Below are positions 50,536-60,214 of a stretch of 64,000 nucleotides of DNA, piece by piece. A program made the translations under genes and the position numbers. The notes below the pieces were generated by a model. That model was not told the origin of the DNA. It ran no database searches and saw only the letters and a list, made by a program, of their open reading frames with translations. How positions within the stretch are numbered: the stretch's first letter is position 1; every line of letters begins with the position of its first letter. The stretch comes from Bog-159 sp963843255 (GTDB lineage: Bacteria > Acidobacteriota > Terriglobia > Bryobacterales > Bryobacteraceae): contig CAWJJQ010000009.1 in NCBI GenBank assembly GCA_963843255.1, positions 806,001 through 870,000 of the forward strand, given 5' to 3'.

Positions 50536-52206
50536 GTGGCCTACACGTCATCCAAGGGCGCCGCGCGCGCGGCCCCGTCCAATAAGAGCGAAAACGTTAT
50601 GCGCTCCGCGGGGGTGGTCTCCGCGGCCGTATTCCTGAGTCGCATTACCGGCCTGGTGCGCGAGATGATTATGGCGCGGCTCTTCGGCGCCGGACAATCC
50701 TACGACGCATTTCTGCTGGGCTTCCGCATTCCCAACCTGACGCGTGACCTCTTCGCCGAGGGCGCCCTCTCGTCGGCTTTCGTACCCGTGTTCACCCAGT
50801 ACCTGGCCACTAAGGGAAAGCGCGAAGCGGCCGAGCTCTCCAACTTGGTGGCGACTGCGCTCCTCATCGTGGTGGGGGGCATCTGTGTGCTCGGCATGAT
50901 CTTCAGCCCGCAGCTGGTCTGGCTGCTGGCTTCGGGATTCGCGCGGGTACCGGGCAAATTTGAACTGGCGGTCACCCTCACCCGCGTGATGTTCCCGTTT
51001 CTGCTGCTGGTGGCGCTGTCGGCGCAGGCCATGGGCATCCTGAACGCGCTGAATCGGTTCGGCATCCCGGCGCTTTCCTCGACGTTTTTCAATCTGGGTT
51101 CGGTGATCTTCGGGCTGGGGTTCGGCTACACCGTGGGACGCTGGATGGGCATCAGCCTGGTGATGTCGATGGCTTTCGGCGTTGTCTTCGGCGGGGCTGT
51201 GCAATGGCTCTTCCAGACGCCCAGCCTCTACCGCGCCGGCATTCATTATCGCCCGCTCATCGATTTTTCCCATCCCGGCCTGCGTAACATTTTGCGGCTG
51301 ATGGGACCGGCCATTCTGGGCAACGCCGCGGTACAGATCAACGTCCTGGTGAATACCAATTTCGCCTCCAGTATCACGGACGCCGCCGGCCATGTCATCA
51401 ACGGACCCGTCAGCTGGCTCAGCTACGCGTTCCGCTTTATGCAGCTGCCGCTGGGGCTGTTCGGCGTGGCCATCGCCTCCGCCACGCTGCCGGCGATTTC
51501 GCGTAGCGCCGCCCTCCAGCAGATGGATGAATTCCGCCTGACGCTGTCACGGTCATTGGGCATGGTGCTGCTGCTGACGATTCCCTCCTCGGTGGGTCTG
51601 GCGGTGCTGGGTCCCAGCATGATCGGCGCGGTGTATCAATGGGGCCATTTTCGCGCCTCCGATACGCATCAGACAGCCATGGCGCTCGCCTGCTATAGCG
51701 TGGGACTGGCGGGCTATGCATCGATTAAGGTGTTGGCGCCGGCGTTCTACGCGCTCAACGACGCGCGTACGCCCATGCTGGTCAGCCTGATTTCCATTCT
51801 GATCAACCTGGCCGCAGCCTCCACCATGGTCAAGTTAGCGGGGCTCGGCCACCTGGGCCTGGCGCTTTCCACATCATCTGTAGCACTATTCGGGTCTGCG
51901 GCCCTTTTTCTGCTATTACGCAAGCGCATCCGGCGGCTGCATGGCCGGGCGCTCGGCGCCAGCGTGGCGAAAATCCTGACTGCCGCGGCTGCCATGGGAC
52001 TGGTCTGCTATTTTTCAAGCCACGGAATCCATCGCTGGCTCGGCGCAGGCAAGTTGTCGCAGCTTGTGGACGTGGCCATTTCCATCCCGCTGGGCGGACT
52101 CGTTTACTATGCCGTATGCCGCATCCTGCGCGTGGCGGAGCTCGAATCCGCCTGGCGCGCCCTGGCGGTGCCCCTCGCGCGCAGGCTGGGACTCGCGCGA
52201 AACTGA
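50536..52206 (+). CDS. murJ: Lipid II flippase
   Basis: This protein of about 556 residues, with 14 transmembrane helices, has the MurJ pattern: MRSAGVVSAAVFLSRITGLV, MARLFGAGQSYDAFLLGFRI, PNLTRDLFAEGALSSAFVPV, and PVFYALNDARTP-like APAFYALNDARTPMLVSL. MurJ moves lipid II across the inner membrane for peptidoglycan synthesis. The GTG at 50536 follows AGGAG at 50527-50531 with four bases of spacing; the pfkB stop lies inside that site, which couples the genes. Confidence 0.93.
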   Translation: MAYTSSKGAARAAPSNKSENVMRSAGVVSAAVFLSRITGLVREMIMARLFGAGQSYDAFLLGFRIPNLTRDLFAEGALSSAFVPVFTQYLATKGKREAAELSNLVATALLIVVGGICVLGMIFSPQLVWLLASGFARVPGKFELAVTLTRVMFPFLLLVALSAQAMGILNALNRFGIPALSSTFFNLGSVIFGLGFGYTVGRWMGISLVMSMAFGVVFGGAVQWLFQTPSLYRAGIHYRPLIDFSHPGLRNILRLMGPAILGNAAVQINVLVNTNFASSITDAAGHVINGPVSWLSYAFRFMQLPLGLFGVAIASATLPAISRSAALQQMDEFRLTLSRSLGMVLLLTIPSSVGLAVLGPSMIGAVYQWGHFRASDTHQTAMALACYSVGLAGYASIKVLAPAFYALNDARTPMLVSLISILINLAAASTMVKLAGLGHLGLALSTSSVALFGSAALFLLLRKRIRRLHGRALGASVAKILTAAAAMGLVCYFSSHGIHRWLGAGKLSQLVDVAISIPLGGLVYYAVCRILRVAELESAWRALAVPLARRLGLARN

Positions 52207-52253
52207 TGCCGTCGCCGCGTTTCCGCTGTCAGCATGCTAAACTGCCTTAAGAA

Positions 52254-53012
52254 ATGCTTCCCGATCTGGAGTTGCTGGTCCGGTTGCAGGAGCTTGATAA
52301 TCGGGTGACGGAATTGACCCGCGAGATCTCCGCGCTGCCAAAACATATAACCGAAATCGAAAAGAAATTAGATAGTCATACCCGTAAGCTGGAAGCCGAT
52401 CGCGCGGCTCTGGCGGCGAATCAGACCGACCGCAAGAAAACCGAAGGCGAGATCCAACTGCAAGAGCAGAAGATCTCCAAACTGCGCGGCCAGATGATGG
52501 ACGCCAAAACCAACGAGCAATACCGCGCTTTCCAGAATGAGATCGAGTTCTGCGAGAAGGAAATCCGCCGCTTGGAAGACCACATCCTGGCCTTGATGGG
52601 CGAATCCGAGCCGCTGGACAAAAACGTGAAGGCCGCCGAGCTCGCCCTTAAACAGGAAAAGACGCACGTGGAAGGCGAGAAGCAGCAGGCCATGGCGCGC
52701 ACCGCCGAAGATCAGAAGGCCCTGGACCTCCTTCATCATGAGCGCGCCCAGATTGTCGCGCGCCTGAATCCCAGTGTTGGCCGGCAGTATGAACGGATTC
52801 GCAAAGCCCGGCACGGCTTGGCGATCGCCGAGGCGGTCGATGGACGGTGCAGCGCCTGTCACATTGCTATCCGGTTGCAATTCTTACAGGACGTGAAAAA
52901 GGGCGACCAGGTGATGACTTGCGAAAGCTGTAGCAGGATCCTCTATTACAATCCACCGGCGCAATTCGAAGATCTGACGGGCGAACCCGCGTCCGCGCCC
53001 ATGCCCAACTGA
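52254..53012 (+). CDS. C4-type zinc-ribbon coiled-coil protein
   Basis: This 252-residue protein is mostly one coiled coil (residues 1-180: QELDNRVTELTREISALPKH, ENEIEFCEKEIRRLEDHILA) ended by a zinc ribbon with CSACHIAIRLQFLQDV and CESCSRILYYNPPAQF. This is the family once called DUF164/CdsZ, a putative RNA- or DNA-binding or chaperone-like protein. Its end is one base from the convergent thioredoxin-like gene. Confidence 0.85.
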   Translation: MLPDLELLVRLQELDNRVTELTREISALPKHITEIEKKLDSHTRKLEADRAALAANQTDRKKTEGEIQLQEQKISKLRGQMMDAKTNEQYRAFQNEIEFCEKEIRRLEDHILALMGESEPLDKNVKAAELALKQEKTHVEGEKQQAMARTAEDQKALDLLHHERAQIVARLNPSVGRQYERIRKARHGLAIAEAVDGRCSACHIAIRLQFLQDVKKGDQVMTCESCSRILYYNPPAQFEDLTGEPASAPMPN

Positions 53013-53013
53013 T

Positions 53014-53577
53014 TTACGAGCGCGACTTGTGCGCGGCGTGCGCGGTCTTGGCCGTTACCGGCTCCTTCACCAGCAGGTCGATCGTGTCGCGAATGTTCTT
53101 TTCCTGATCTTTGAAGAAATCGTCGCCGCCATTGTGCTGCACCCGGATCACCCGGTTGCGGTCGATGAAGATCAGCTCCGGCACATAATTTGGTTTCGCC
53201 AGGGAGGCTTGCTCATACTCGAGGACCGCGTCGCGCTCGGCCGATCCCACTGGGAAATTGGGCCGGAACTGGGCGATAAAACCGGGCACCAACTGCGCGG
53301 CACTGGGGTTGAAAGCCGCCGCCAGCATCTGCACGCCGCGCGATGCATACTCGTTCTGGAGGGTGCTCAGAAGCTGTGTGGTGTGCTGGCAGTGTGGGCA
53401 CGTGGTGGAGATAAAGGCGAGCACCACCACTTTGCCCGCATACTGGCTCAACAGATTCACCTGGCCGTTAGGCATGGTGATCGCAAATTCGCCTGCCGGC
53501 CGCGGAACCTGCTGGGCATTAGCCGCCAAGCCGGTGAAAAGCAATGCGCAAGCCATTATTGAGTGCTGAAATCGCAT
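53014..53577 (-). CDS. Secreted thioredoxin-like (TlpA/AhpC) redox protein
   Basis: This 187-residue protein has a signal peptide (MRFQHSIMACALLFTGLAAN) and a thioredoxin fold with the active CxxC in FISTTCPHCQHTTQLL. Further conserved parts are GKVVVLAFIS and the cis-Pro neighbourhood VPELIFIDRNRVIRVQHNGG. It acts in the periplasm as a disulfide reductase or peroxidase. Confidence 0.85.
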   Translation of the reverse strand: MRFQHSIMACALLFTGLAANAQQVPRPAGEFAITMPNGQVNLLSQYAGKVVVLAFISTTCPHCQHTTQLLSTLQNEYASRGVQMLAAAFNPSAAQLVPGFIAQFRPNFPVGSAERDAVLEYEQASLAKPNYVPELIFIDRNRVIRVQHNGGDDFFKDQEKNIRDTIDLLVKEPVTAKTAHAAHKSRS

Positions 53578-53629
53578 ACCGACAGTTTAACGCAACTCGT
53601 GCGGGCCTTGCTTCGTCAGGCAGTACTCT

Positions 53630-55024
53630 TTAGTGATGAAACTGAGAGCAGCCCAGCGTGGGTTTCAATCCCGGCTGCCCTGCGAACCATTCCAGATGCC
53701 GCCGGATATCCCGCACCAGCATGTCCGCCAGGTCGTTGGTAAACCCGTTGCGCACTACCACGCGCTGCACCACCAGGTTGTCGCGATTTGCCGGCATCCG
53801 GTACGCGGGCACCTGCCAGCCGCGATCGCGCAGCCGGTCCGCCAGGTCGTACAGGGACCAGTGGCAATCCTGCTTAAGCGCCCAGGCGAAAACCGGCAGG
53901 TCGCGTCCGTCGCTGAGCACCCGAAAGGGCCCCAGACTGGCAATCTCCCCCGCCAGGTGCACGGCCACATCCTGACACGCCTGGTGAATGGCGCGATAGC
54001 CGGATTTACCCAGCCGGATCAAGTTGTAATACTGCGCCACCACCTGGCTGGCAGGCCTGGAGAAATTGATGGCCAGCGTCGGCATAGTCCCGCCCAGGTA
54101 ATCGACGTTGAAGATGAGGTCCGGATCGAGATCCGCCGCCTCCCGCCAGACGACCCATCCGACGCCAGGGTAAACCAGGCCGTACTTATGGCCGGATGTG
54201 TTGATGGATTTAACGCGCGGCAGCCGGAAATCCCAGACCAGGTCGGGCTGCAGGAAGGGCGCCACAAATCCGCCGCTGGCGCCATCCACATGAATCGGAA
54301 TGTCTAGGCCGGTGCGTTCCTGCAAGCGGTCGAGCGCGTCACTGAGCGCGCGCACATCTTCATACTCGCCGGTGAACGTGCTCCCCAGAATCGAGACCAC
54401 GCCGATCGTGTTTTCGTCGCAGGCCGCCGCCGCGCGCTCCGGATCGGTAACATAGCGGTCGCCTTCGAGCGGCACGGCCCGCTCCTCCACGTCGAAATAG
54501 CGTGCGAACTTGTGCCAGCACACCTGCGTATTGGTGCCGGTGACCAGGTTCGGCCGGTCGGCGGGCTTGCCCACCTTCCGGCGTTCGTCTCGCCAAGCCC
54601 ACTTGAGTCCCAGACCGCCCAGCATGCAGGCTTCGCTAGAACCGATAGTCGAAGTGCCCAGCGTTTGGTCCGGTTCGGGCGAATGCCACAACTCCGCCAG
54701 CATCCGGACGCAGCGCATTTCCAGCTCGGCGGTCTGCGGATACTCGTCCTTATCGACCATGTTCTTGTCGAAGGTCTCCGCCATCAGGCGGTTTGCTTCC
54801 GGCTCCATCCACGTGCCGCAGAACGTGGCCAAATTGAAGCGGGAGCTGCCGTCCATGATCAGTTCGTCGTGGATCAGGTGATAGGCCGTGGCCGGCGGCA
54901 TCCCATCCTCCGGAACCGAATGGCGCGGGGCGGGTCCCAATAGCCAGTGGCGGGCATACATCGGTCGCACCACGCGCAGCATTTCGTGCCGGGGATGTGG
55001 GTGGTCTTCCGGATCGGGAGTCAT
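53630..55024 (-). CDS. gadB: Glutamate decarboxylase
   Basis: This 464-residue PLP enzyme converts glutamate to GABA and consumes a proton, part of acid resistance. It has PATAYHLIHDELIMDGSSRF, FCGTWMEPEANRLM, TSTIGSSEACMLGGLG, VHVDGASGGFVAPFLQP, and the PLP-binding Lys in SINTSGHKYGLVYPG. A GadC antiporter is not adjacent. The start at 55024 fits the family. Confidence 0.93.
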   Translation of the reverse strand: MTPDPEDHPHPRHEMLRVVRPMYARHWLLGPAPRHSVPEDGMPPATAYHLIHDELIMDGSSRFNLATFCGTWMEPEANRLMAETFDKNMVDKDEYPQTAELEMRCVRMLAELWHSPEPDQTLGTSTIGSSEACMLGGLGLKWAWRDERRKVGKPADRPNLVTGTNTQVCWHKFARYFDVEERAVPLEGDRYVTDPERAAAACDENTIGVVSILGSTFTGEYEDVRALSDALDRLQERTGLDIPIHVDGASGGFVAPFLQPDLVWDFRLPRVKSINTSGHKYGLVYPGVGWVVWREAADLDPDLIFNVDYLGGTMPTLAINFSRPASQVVAQYYNLIRLGKSGYRAIHQACQDVAVHLAGEIASLGPFRVLSDGRDLPVFAWALKQDCHWSLYDLADRLRDRGWQVPAYRMPANRDNLVVQRVVVRNGFTNDLADMLVRDIRRHLEWFAGQPGLKPTLGCSQFHH

Positions 55025-55057
55025 ATCCCATGATACCGGGACGCGCCCCGATCCCCC

Positions 55058-55843
55058 TCACTCGTGACGCAAAGTCTGGACGGGATCGAGCCGCGAGGCG
55101 CGCTGCGCCGGGGCCGCGACGGCAGCTAGCGCGGCCACGCACAAAAGCACGATGGCTGCACTGGCGGCGATCGGGTCGGCGGGCTGCACCTGAAATAGCA
55201 ACGACCGCAAAAGCCGCGCCGTGGCCAGCGAACCCGCGGCGCCCAGCACGATTCCCGCCGTGGTCCACCGGGCAGCCGAATAAAGCACCATCCCCACCAC
55301 GCGACCGGGCGTCGCGCCCAAAGCCATGCGCACGCCGATCTCCCGCGTACGCTGCGCCACCAGAAACGACATGACCCCGAACAGGCCCACTGCGGCAATC
55401 ACGACGCCTATCGCGGCGAACGCAGCCAGCAGCAGCGCATAGAACCGCGGCCGCTGGTCGATTTCCCGCAAGCGTTCACGCATCGTCTCCATCTCCACCG
55501 GTAGCGTTGGATCGAGCGACTACAGCGTCGAGCGAACGGTGGTAGCAGCCAGTTTCGGATTGACGGCAGTCCGCGCCAGGATCACAGCCGAGCGCCAACC
55601 CGCCGTTGGGTCCTGATTTTCAAAATTGAAATCCGGCGCCGGCTTGCGAACAATATAATACTCGGGCCAGCTTTCGCGCCGGGCGCCGAGGTTGGTCACG
55701 TCGCGCGCTATACCCACGACCGTTGTCCACTCGCCGTGCGGGCCCCGGAGAATCCGCTTGCCGACCCCATCGCCGCGCGGAACCATTTTGCGCGCCAGCG
55801 ATTCGCTCAGAATGACCGCGAACGCCGCCGGACCGCGATCCGT
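55058..55843 (-). pseudogene. Decayed ADOP permease, C-terminal part only
   Basis: The minus-strand frame holds the last third of a MacB/FtsX protein: the end of the second periplasmic domain (FAVILSESLARKMVPRGDGV, TTVVGIARDVTNLG), then after a stop TAG at 55520-55522 in the same phase the C-terminal FtsX block (AFAAIGVVIAAVGLFGVMSF, REIGVRMALGATPGRVVGM) and the tail RASRLDPVQTLRHE. About 600 N-terminal residues expected from the family are missing. The similarity stops near 55843, where another sequence begins. It is a relic of a deleted or transposed gene; its intact paralogue is at 2257-4998. Confidence 0.85.
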
Positions 55844-55860
55844 TTGGCAGGCTATTAGCA

Positions 55861-56058
55861 CCAGAGATTCCACTCATCATAGAGGCTGTCATCGATTCAG
55901 CCAGGGTTCCATCGGAGGTCGAATTAGTGCGCGAAGCGTTTTCCAACGCTCCGGAATTATCAGAACGTATTTTTGGCGCAACCACGGAAGATCTCATTCT
56001 ATTGGAAAATACCGAGAACATCTGCGTCAGGCTGGCTGCGACGGGGGCGGCGAGCTGA
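55861..56058 (+). pseudogene. Orphan coding-like fragment of foreign composition
   Basis: The plus-strand frame 55861-56058 has no start codon but reads as protein: PEIPLIIEAVIDSARVPSEV, ELVREAFSNAPELSERIFGA, TTEDLILLENTENICVRLAA, then TGA at 56056-56058. Its use of TTA/ATT/GAA codons and lower GC contrast with the genes around. It begins within about 20 bases of where the decayed ADOP permease ends, so it may be a piece of an inserted gene. I cannot identify the family. Confidence 0.4.
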
Positions 56059-56148
56059 TTTAACGGTTCAGGTCGAGGCCGAACGTATGCGGCTCGGTAA
56101 CCGAGGGTCTCTCTATACATCCACCGCAATAACGGACCACGCAACGGT

Positions 56149-57771
56149 TTACGGCCGCTTGCTGGCCACCTGCGTCGAAAGCGACAGGCTCTCCGCGTTC
56201 CAATAAGCGTACGGCCGGATCAGCGCTGCCTTCACATTGTGCAGCGAGGGCGAAACCGCAATCAGCGTATTTTTATTCAGCAGGTAAAGGAACGGCGCCT
56301 GCTCCCAGGCGATCTGCTGCACGCGATCGAACGACCGCTTGCGCTGCGCGAGATTGCGCTCGGAAGCCTGTGCCTGCATCAGGCGATCGATTTCCGCTTC
56401 CCAGGGCGTGGCCGGGGTCTTCTGGTTCGGATTCCATTGATGGTTGCTCGCGGAACTGAGCCACACGTTCATCTGCAGGTTCGGATCGAGGTCCACATTC
56501 GACAGCCCCAACAGGCAGGCTTCGTATGCGTAGGTCTTGGTCAGCCGTTCGATCAGCGAAGCGAAATCCAGCGTCACCACATTCAGCTTGATGCCGATGG
56601 CGGCCAGGTCCTGCTGAATCATGGCGGCCATCTTCTCCCGCGCCAGGTTGCCGGCGTTGGTGATTACGGAGAACTCCACCAGGTTCCCCTGCCGGTCGCG
56701 CAAAACGCCGCCCTTCATCTGAAAGCCGTCCTGGACCAGCGCCAGTAGTGCGGCATTGCGATCGAACGCCACCGGCTTCAGGCTGGTGTTGTACCAGACC
56801 CGGTTCGCCGGCGAAATGGGTCCGACGGCCGGCGTGGCGTGCCCGTGATAAACGACGCGGCACAGATCGTCGCGATTGATGGCTTCGAGAATGGCGTGCC
56901 GGAACGCCGTGGAGCGGAACCAGGCCTTCTTCGATTCCGGCAAGGGCGCGCCCGGCGCCTGGTTGAACCACATCATCTCGGATTCGAGCGAAGGTCCGAT
57001 GTCGCTGACAGAAGCAGGCGCTTCGGCGGCCAGTTTCTCGAAATTGTCGGGCGCTACATTGTTGATCAGGTGCAGCTCGCCGCGCGTGAATCGCACCATC
57101 TCCATCGTGCGGTTCTGCTGGATCGAAAGCCTTATGGAATCCAGATAGGGCAGAGCGCGGCCTTGCGCATCGTGCTTCCAATAATAAGGATTCTTTTTCA
57201 GAACCACTTCCGACCCGGCCTTGTAATCCGCCATATAGAACGGGCCCAGCACCGCCGCTTCCTTATGCGGCGACTTCGACGACATAATCGCCACCTGGTC
57301 GAACAGCCGCTCCATGCCGGATACTGCGGAAGGAAATGTAATGGTCACCGTCCCCGGACCACTCACCTTAATCTCCGCCGCGCCCGGACCCGAGCGAAAA
57401 GCATCGCCCACCGGAGCATGCAGCTTCGCATCCATCACCATCCGCATCGTCTCCGCGACATCCTCGGCCGTGAAGGGAGTGCCATCCGAAAAACGCAGGC
57501 CGGAGCGGACCTGGAACGTAATGCGCTTCCCGGTCTTGTCCAGCTTCCACGAGCTGGCTAACTCGGGCTCGGCTTCCTGCGTCGATCGATTTACCCGGAT
57601 AAGTACGCCCCCAGTAAGATAGCGCACAACTTCAGAAGGATCGTCTTCTACTAATAGCGGGTTGAAGGTCTTAGGCTCTCCCTGGAGACAGAAACGTAAC
57701 TCGCCTCCATATTGCCCGTGCGCAGCGGGCAGGGCGACAGCTAGGGCTAGTAATAACGACCGTAGTCTCAT
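56149..57771 (-). CDS. Extracellular solute-binding protein, peptide/nickel ABC family (family 5)
   Basis: This 540-residue periplasmic binding protein has a signal peptide (MRLRSLLLALAVALPAAHGQ). It has the family-5 motifs ELASSWKLDKTGKRITFQVR, SGLRFSDGTPFTAEDVAETM, and RKGAFRHAILEAINRDDLCR-like AFRHAILEAINRDDLCRVVY. Domain II has WNPNQKTPATPWEAEIDRLM. It captures peptides or similar ligands. No permease genes are adjacent; the nearest ATPase is at 61560. The start at 57771 is chosen because the signal peptide starts there. It follows the HD-GYP/GGDEF gene by 22 bases. Confidence 0.9.
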   Translation of the reverse strand: MRLRSLLLALAVALPAAHGQYGGELRFCLQGEPKTFNPLLVEDDPSEVVRYLTGGVLIRVNRSTQEAEPELASSWKLDKTGKRITFQVRSGLRFSDGTPFTAEDVAETMRMVMDAKLHAPVGDAFRSGPGAAEIKVSGPGTVTITFPSAVSGMERLFDQVAIMSSKSPHKEAAVLGPFYMADYKAGSEVVLKKNPYYWKHDAQGRALPYLDSIRLSIQQNRTMEMVRFTRGELHLINNVAPDNFEKLAAEAPASVSDIGPSLESEMMWFNQAPGAPLPESKKAWFRSTAFRHAILEAINRDDLCRVVYHGHATPAVGPISPANRVWYNTSLKPVAFDRNAALLALVQDGFQMKGGVLRDRQGNLVEFSVITNAGNLAREKMAAMIQQDLAAIGIKLNVVTLDFASLIERLTKTYAYEACLLGLSNVDLDPNLQMNVWLSSASNHQWNPNQKTPATPWEAEIDRLMQAQASERNLAQRKRSFDRVQQIAWEQAPFLYLLNKNTLIAVSPSLHNVKAALIRPYAYWNAESLSLSTQVASKRP

Positions 57772-57793
57772 CTCGATTTCTCCCGCGGCTCCC

Positions 57794-60214
57794 TTACGCG
57801 GAGGCGGCGATTTCCACCGGCTCCTCCGGGTAAGCCGGCACTCGATACTTCTTGCGCAGGTGTTTCGCCTTATACATCCGGCGGTCGGCTTCGGCCAGCA
57901 ATTCCTCCGCGTCCGTGCCATGGTCCGGGAAATACGCTTCGCCCAGGCTCATGGAAACGCCGCAGCCGGCCGGCATCCCCACGCCGAGAGCGATCTGGCG
58001 GATCTCCGCGATGCGGCTCTGAATCGACTTCCGGTCGCTCCCTGGCAGCAGCAACACAAATTCGTCGCCGCCCATGCGGGCCACGTAATCGTACTCGCGG
58101 CAACGATCGCGCAATGCTTCGGAAACCAGCCGCAGCACCTTGTTCCCTTCCAGGTGCCCGTAGCGATCGTTGATCTGCTTGAAACCATCCAGATCGCATA
58201 CCACCACGCACAGCGGCTCACCGGCTCTCTTGCATCGCGCCAGCTCGCTGTCCAGACGCAGGAACAAGGAGCGCGCGTTCGGCAGTCCGGATAAGTAGTC
58301 GGTAGTAGCCGAGTCTTCCGCCTGGCGGAAAATCAGTGCATTCTCCACGGCCAGCGACACCTTGCTGCTGATGGCCAGCAGGATCCGCAGGTGATCGCGC
58401 GAGAAGGCGTCGCTCTCCGCGCGGTACAGCGTCATGACGCCGAGGATTCCCGCCAGCCCTTCCAGCGGTACGGCCAAAGCCGATTTCAGCATGCTGAACT
58501 TATCCGGGTTCGCTAAGTAGGATGACTCCACGGATGGATTGCCATTTAAGATCGGCTTGCGGTTTTCGGCGACCCACCCGGAGAGACCTTCCCCCACTGG
58601 TATTTCAAGCGACGAGAACAGGCGGAAGTCTTCTCCGTTTACATACTGTGGCACCAGCTTCCCCTCCAACCGCCTGTAAATTGCTATGGCGTCGTAGGGG
58701 ACGATCTTCTTCAAACGCGCCGCGACTACGGAAAGGGTTTCGTCCAGGCTGAGCGAATTGCCGAGGTCTTGCACCAGCTCAAACAGCAGTTGCACTTCCT
58801 GGCGGGCGGCGGCGATGGAGCACAAAAAGTCGTACTCGTTGGCTGCGGGGGTTTGCGGCGCGGAGCTTTGGAAGCCCGCGGCTGGTTCCAGGCCTCTTTC
58901 AATTTTCAAGTCGATCGAGAGTTTGGCGCCGCCCTCAGAAGACTGGTGCGCCAATTTTTCCAACTCCACGTAGTGCTCTTCCAGAAAGCTTACGACTCGC
59001 GGATCGAAATTCTTGCCGGCCATCGACGAGACTTCCTGCATCGCCTCCTTCAGGCCGAGCGCCCGCCGGTATTGCCGGTCGGAAGCCAGGGCATCCAGGC
59101 AATCTACTGCCGACAGAATGCGAGCCCCGATGGGAATGTCCTCGCCGCGCAGACCGTAAGGATAGCCCGTGCCATCCCATTTTTCATGGTGAGCCCGTAC
59201 GATGGGCGCTACCGGATACGGAAACGCCACGCGATCCAGGATCTCCGCGCCCACCACCGGGTGGATCTTCATCTTTTCGAATTCTTCGGGAGTCAGGCGG
59301 CCCGGTTTCGAAATGATGTGCTCCGGCACGGCCAGTTTTCCTATGTCATGCAGCAGCGCGGCCGCCTTCAGAGCTTCCAGATCGCGCGCCGATAATCCCA
59401 GTTGCTTGCCCACCTCCACCGCGTATACGCGTACCCGCCGCAGATGCTCGTGGGTGGCACTGTCTTTGGCTTCAATGGCGAGGGCCAGGGCCTCGATGGT
59501 CCGCATATGCAGCCCGGCGATGGATTCCACGTGCTTCCGCTCGTTTTCCAGGCGTGCCAGATAAAGCTGATAAGAGCGATAGATCAGATAGATGACAGGT
59601 AGCAGCACCACCGATCCCTGCCAGTGCATCTGGTGCGTAAAAATGCTGATGATCCAGGCAATCGACGCGCCCACCAGATAGAACGGAAAAGACCAGAAAT
59701 AGCAGTTATGCCAGGTCTCGCTGAATCGCTTTCCCTCAGAGAGAGAGATGGCCTCCGCGATCGGCACGGTGTTGAGCCCGTAGTAGGCCAATCCGGTGGC
59801 GATCAGCAGCAAAGGGCCGAAGTGCTCGAAGTGCATTAGCAGGGGCCAGCGGTAGAACGAGTACGCCAGTGTCACCGCGATTCCCGTATTTGCCACGCTG
59901 AAGACCACCTGGAACATCTTGGGACGCTGGCGCGACTTCCAGAGACACTGCACCAGCGTGCCCGCGCACCCTATGATCAGCGTTTCACTCGCGCTCAGGT
60001 CGGCGATGCCGATGAACACGAACAGGAAACAGACCGACATAGTTCCCCGGATGCCTGGGAGATTCACTTTCAGCCCGGCGGCCAGGGCCGAAAGAATCAG
60101 ATAGAAGCTGAAACGAAAAAGATCGTCGGAATGCCACCGGTGCAGAGTCAAGGCGGTGACTGTCAGGCCGGCCACGCTGAAGGCCGTGACGTATATCTTC
60201 GCCTTGATGTTCAT
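57794..60214 (-). CDS. HD-GYP/GAF/GGDEF cyclic-di-GMP enzyme with membrane domain
   Basis: This 806-residue protein has four parts. Residues 1-215 form about seven transmembrane helices. Residues 225-400 are an HD-GYP phosphodiesterase: ALLHDIGKLAVPEH, HHEKWDGTGYPYGLRGEDIP, with the metal His and Asp. Residues 455-610 are a GAF domain (LDETLSVVAARLKKIV, IPVGEGLSGWVAENRKPIL). Residues 620-785 are a diguanylate cyclase (TTDYLSGLPNARSLFLRLDS, VVCDLDGFKQINDRYGHLEG, and MGGDEFVLLLP). Both the GYP and GGDEF active sites look intact, so it can probably make and break c-di-GMP. It is the second gene after the sigma-54 activator, overlapping by four bases. Confidence 0.93.
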   Translation of the reverse strand: MNIKAKIYVTAFSVAGLTVTALTLHRWHSDDLFRFSFYLILSALAAGLKVNLPGIRGTMSVCFLFVFIGIADLSASETLIIGCAGTLVQCLWKSRQRPKMFQVVFSVANTGIAVTLAYSFYRWPLLMHFEHFGPLLLIATGLAYYGLNTVPIAEAISLSEGKRFSETWHNCYFWSFPFYLVGASIAWIISIFTHQMHWQGSVVLLPVIYLIYRSYQLYLARLENERKHVESIAGLHMRTIEALALAIEAKDSATHEHLRRVRVYAVEVGKQLGLSARDLEALKAAALLHDIGKLAVPEHIISKPGRLTPEEFEKMKIHPVVGAEILDRVAFPYPVAPIVRAHHEKWDGTGYPYGLRGEDIPIGARILSAVDCLDALASDRQYRRALGLKEAMQEVSSMAGKNFDPRVVSFLEEHYVELEKLAHQSSEGGAKLSIDLKIERGLEPAAGFQSSAPQTPAANEYDFLCSIAAARQEVQLLFELVQDLGNSLSLDETLSVVAARLKKIVPYDAIAIYRRLEGKLVPQYVNGEDFRLFSSLEIPVGEGLSGWVAENRKPILNGNPSVESSYLANPDKFSMLKSALAVPLEGLAGILGVMTLYRAESDAFSRDHLRILLAISSKVSLAVENALIFRQAEDSATTDYLSGLPNARSLFLRLDSELARCKRAGEPLCVVVCDLDGFKQINDRYGHLEGNKVLRLVSEALRDRCREYDYVARMGGDEFVLLLPGSDRKSIQSRIAEIRQIALGVGMPAGCGVSMSLGEAYFPDHGTDAEELLAEADRRMYKAKHLRKKYRVPAYPEEPVEIAASA

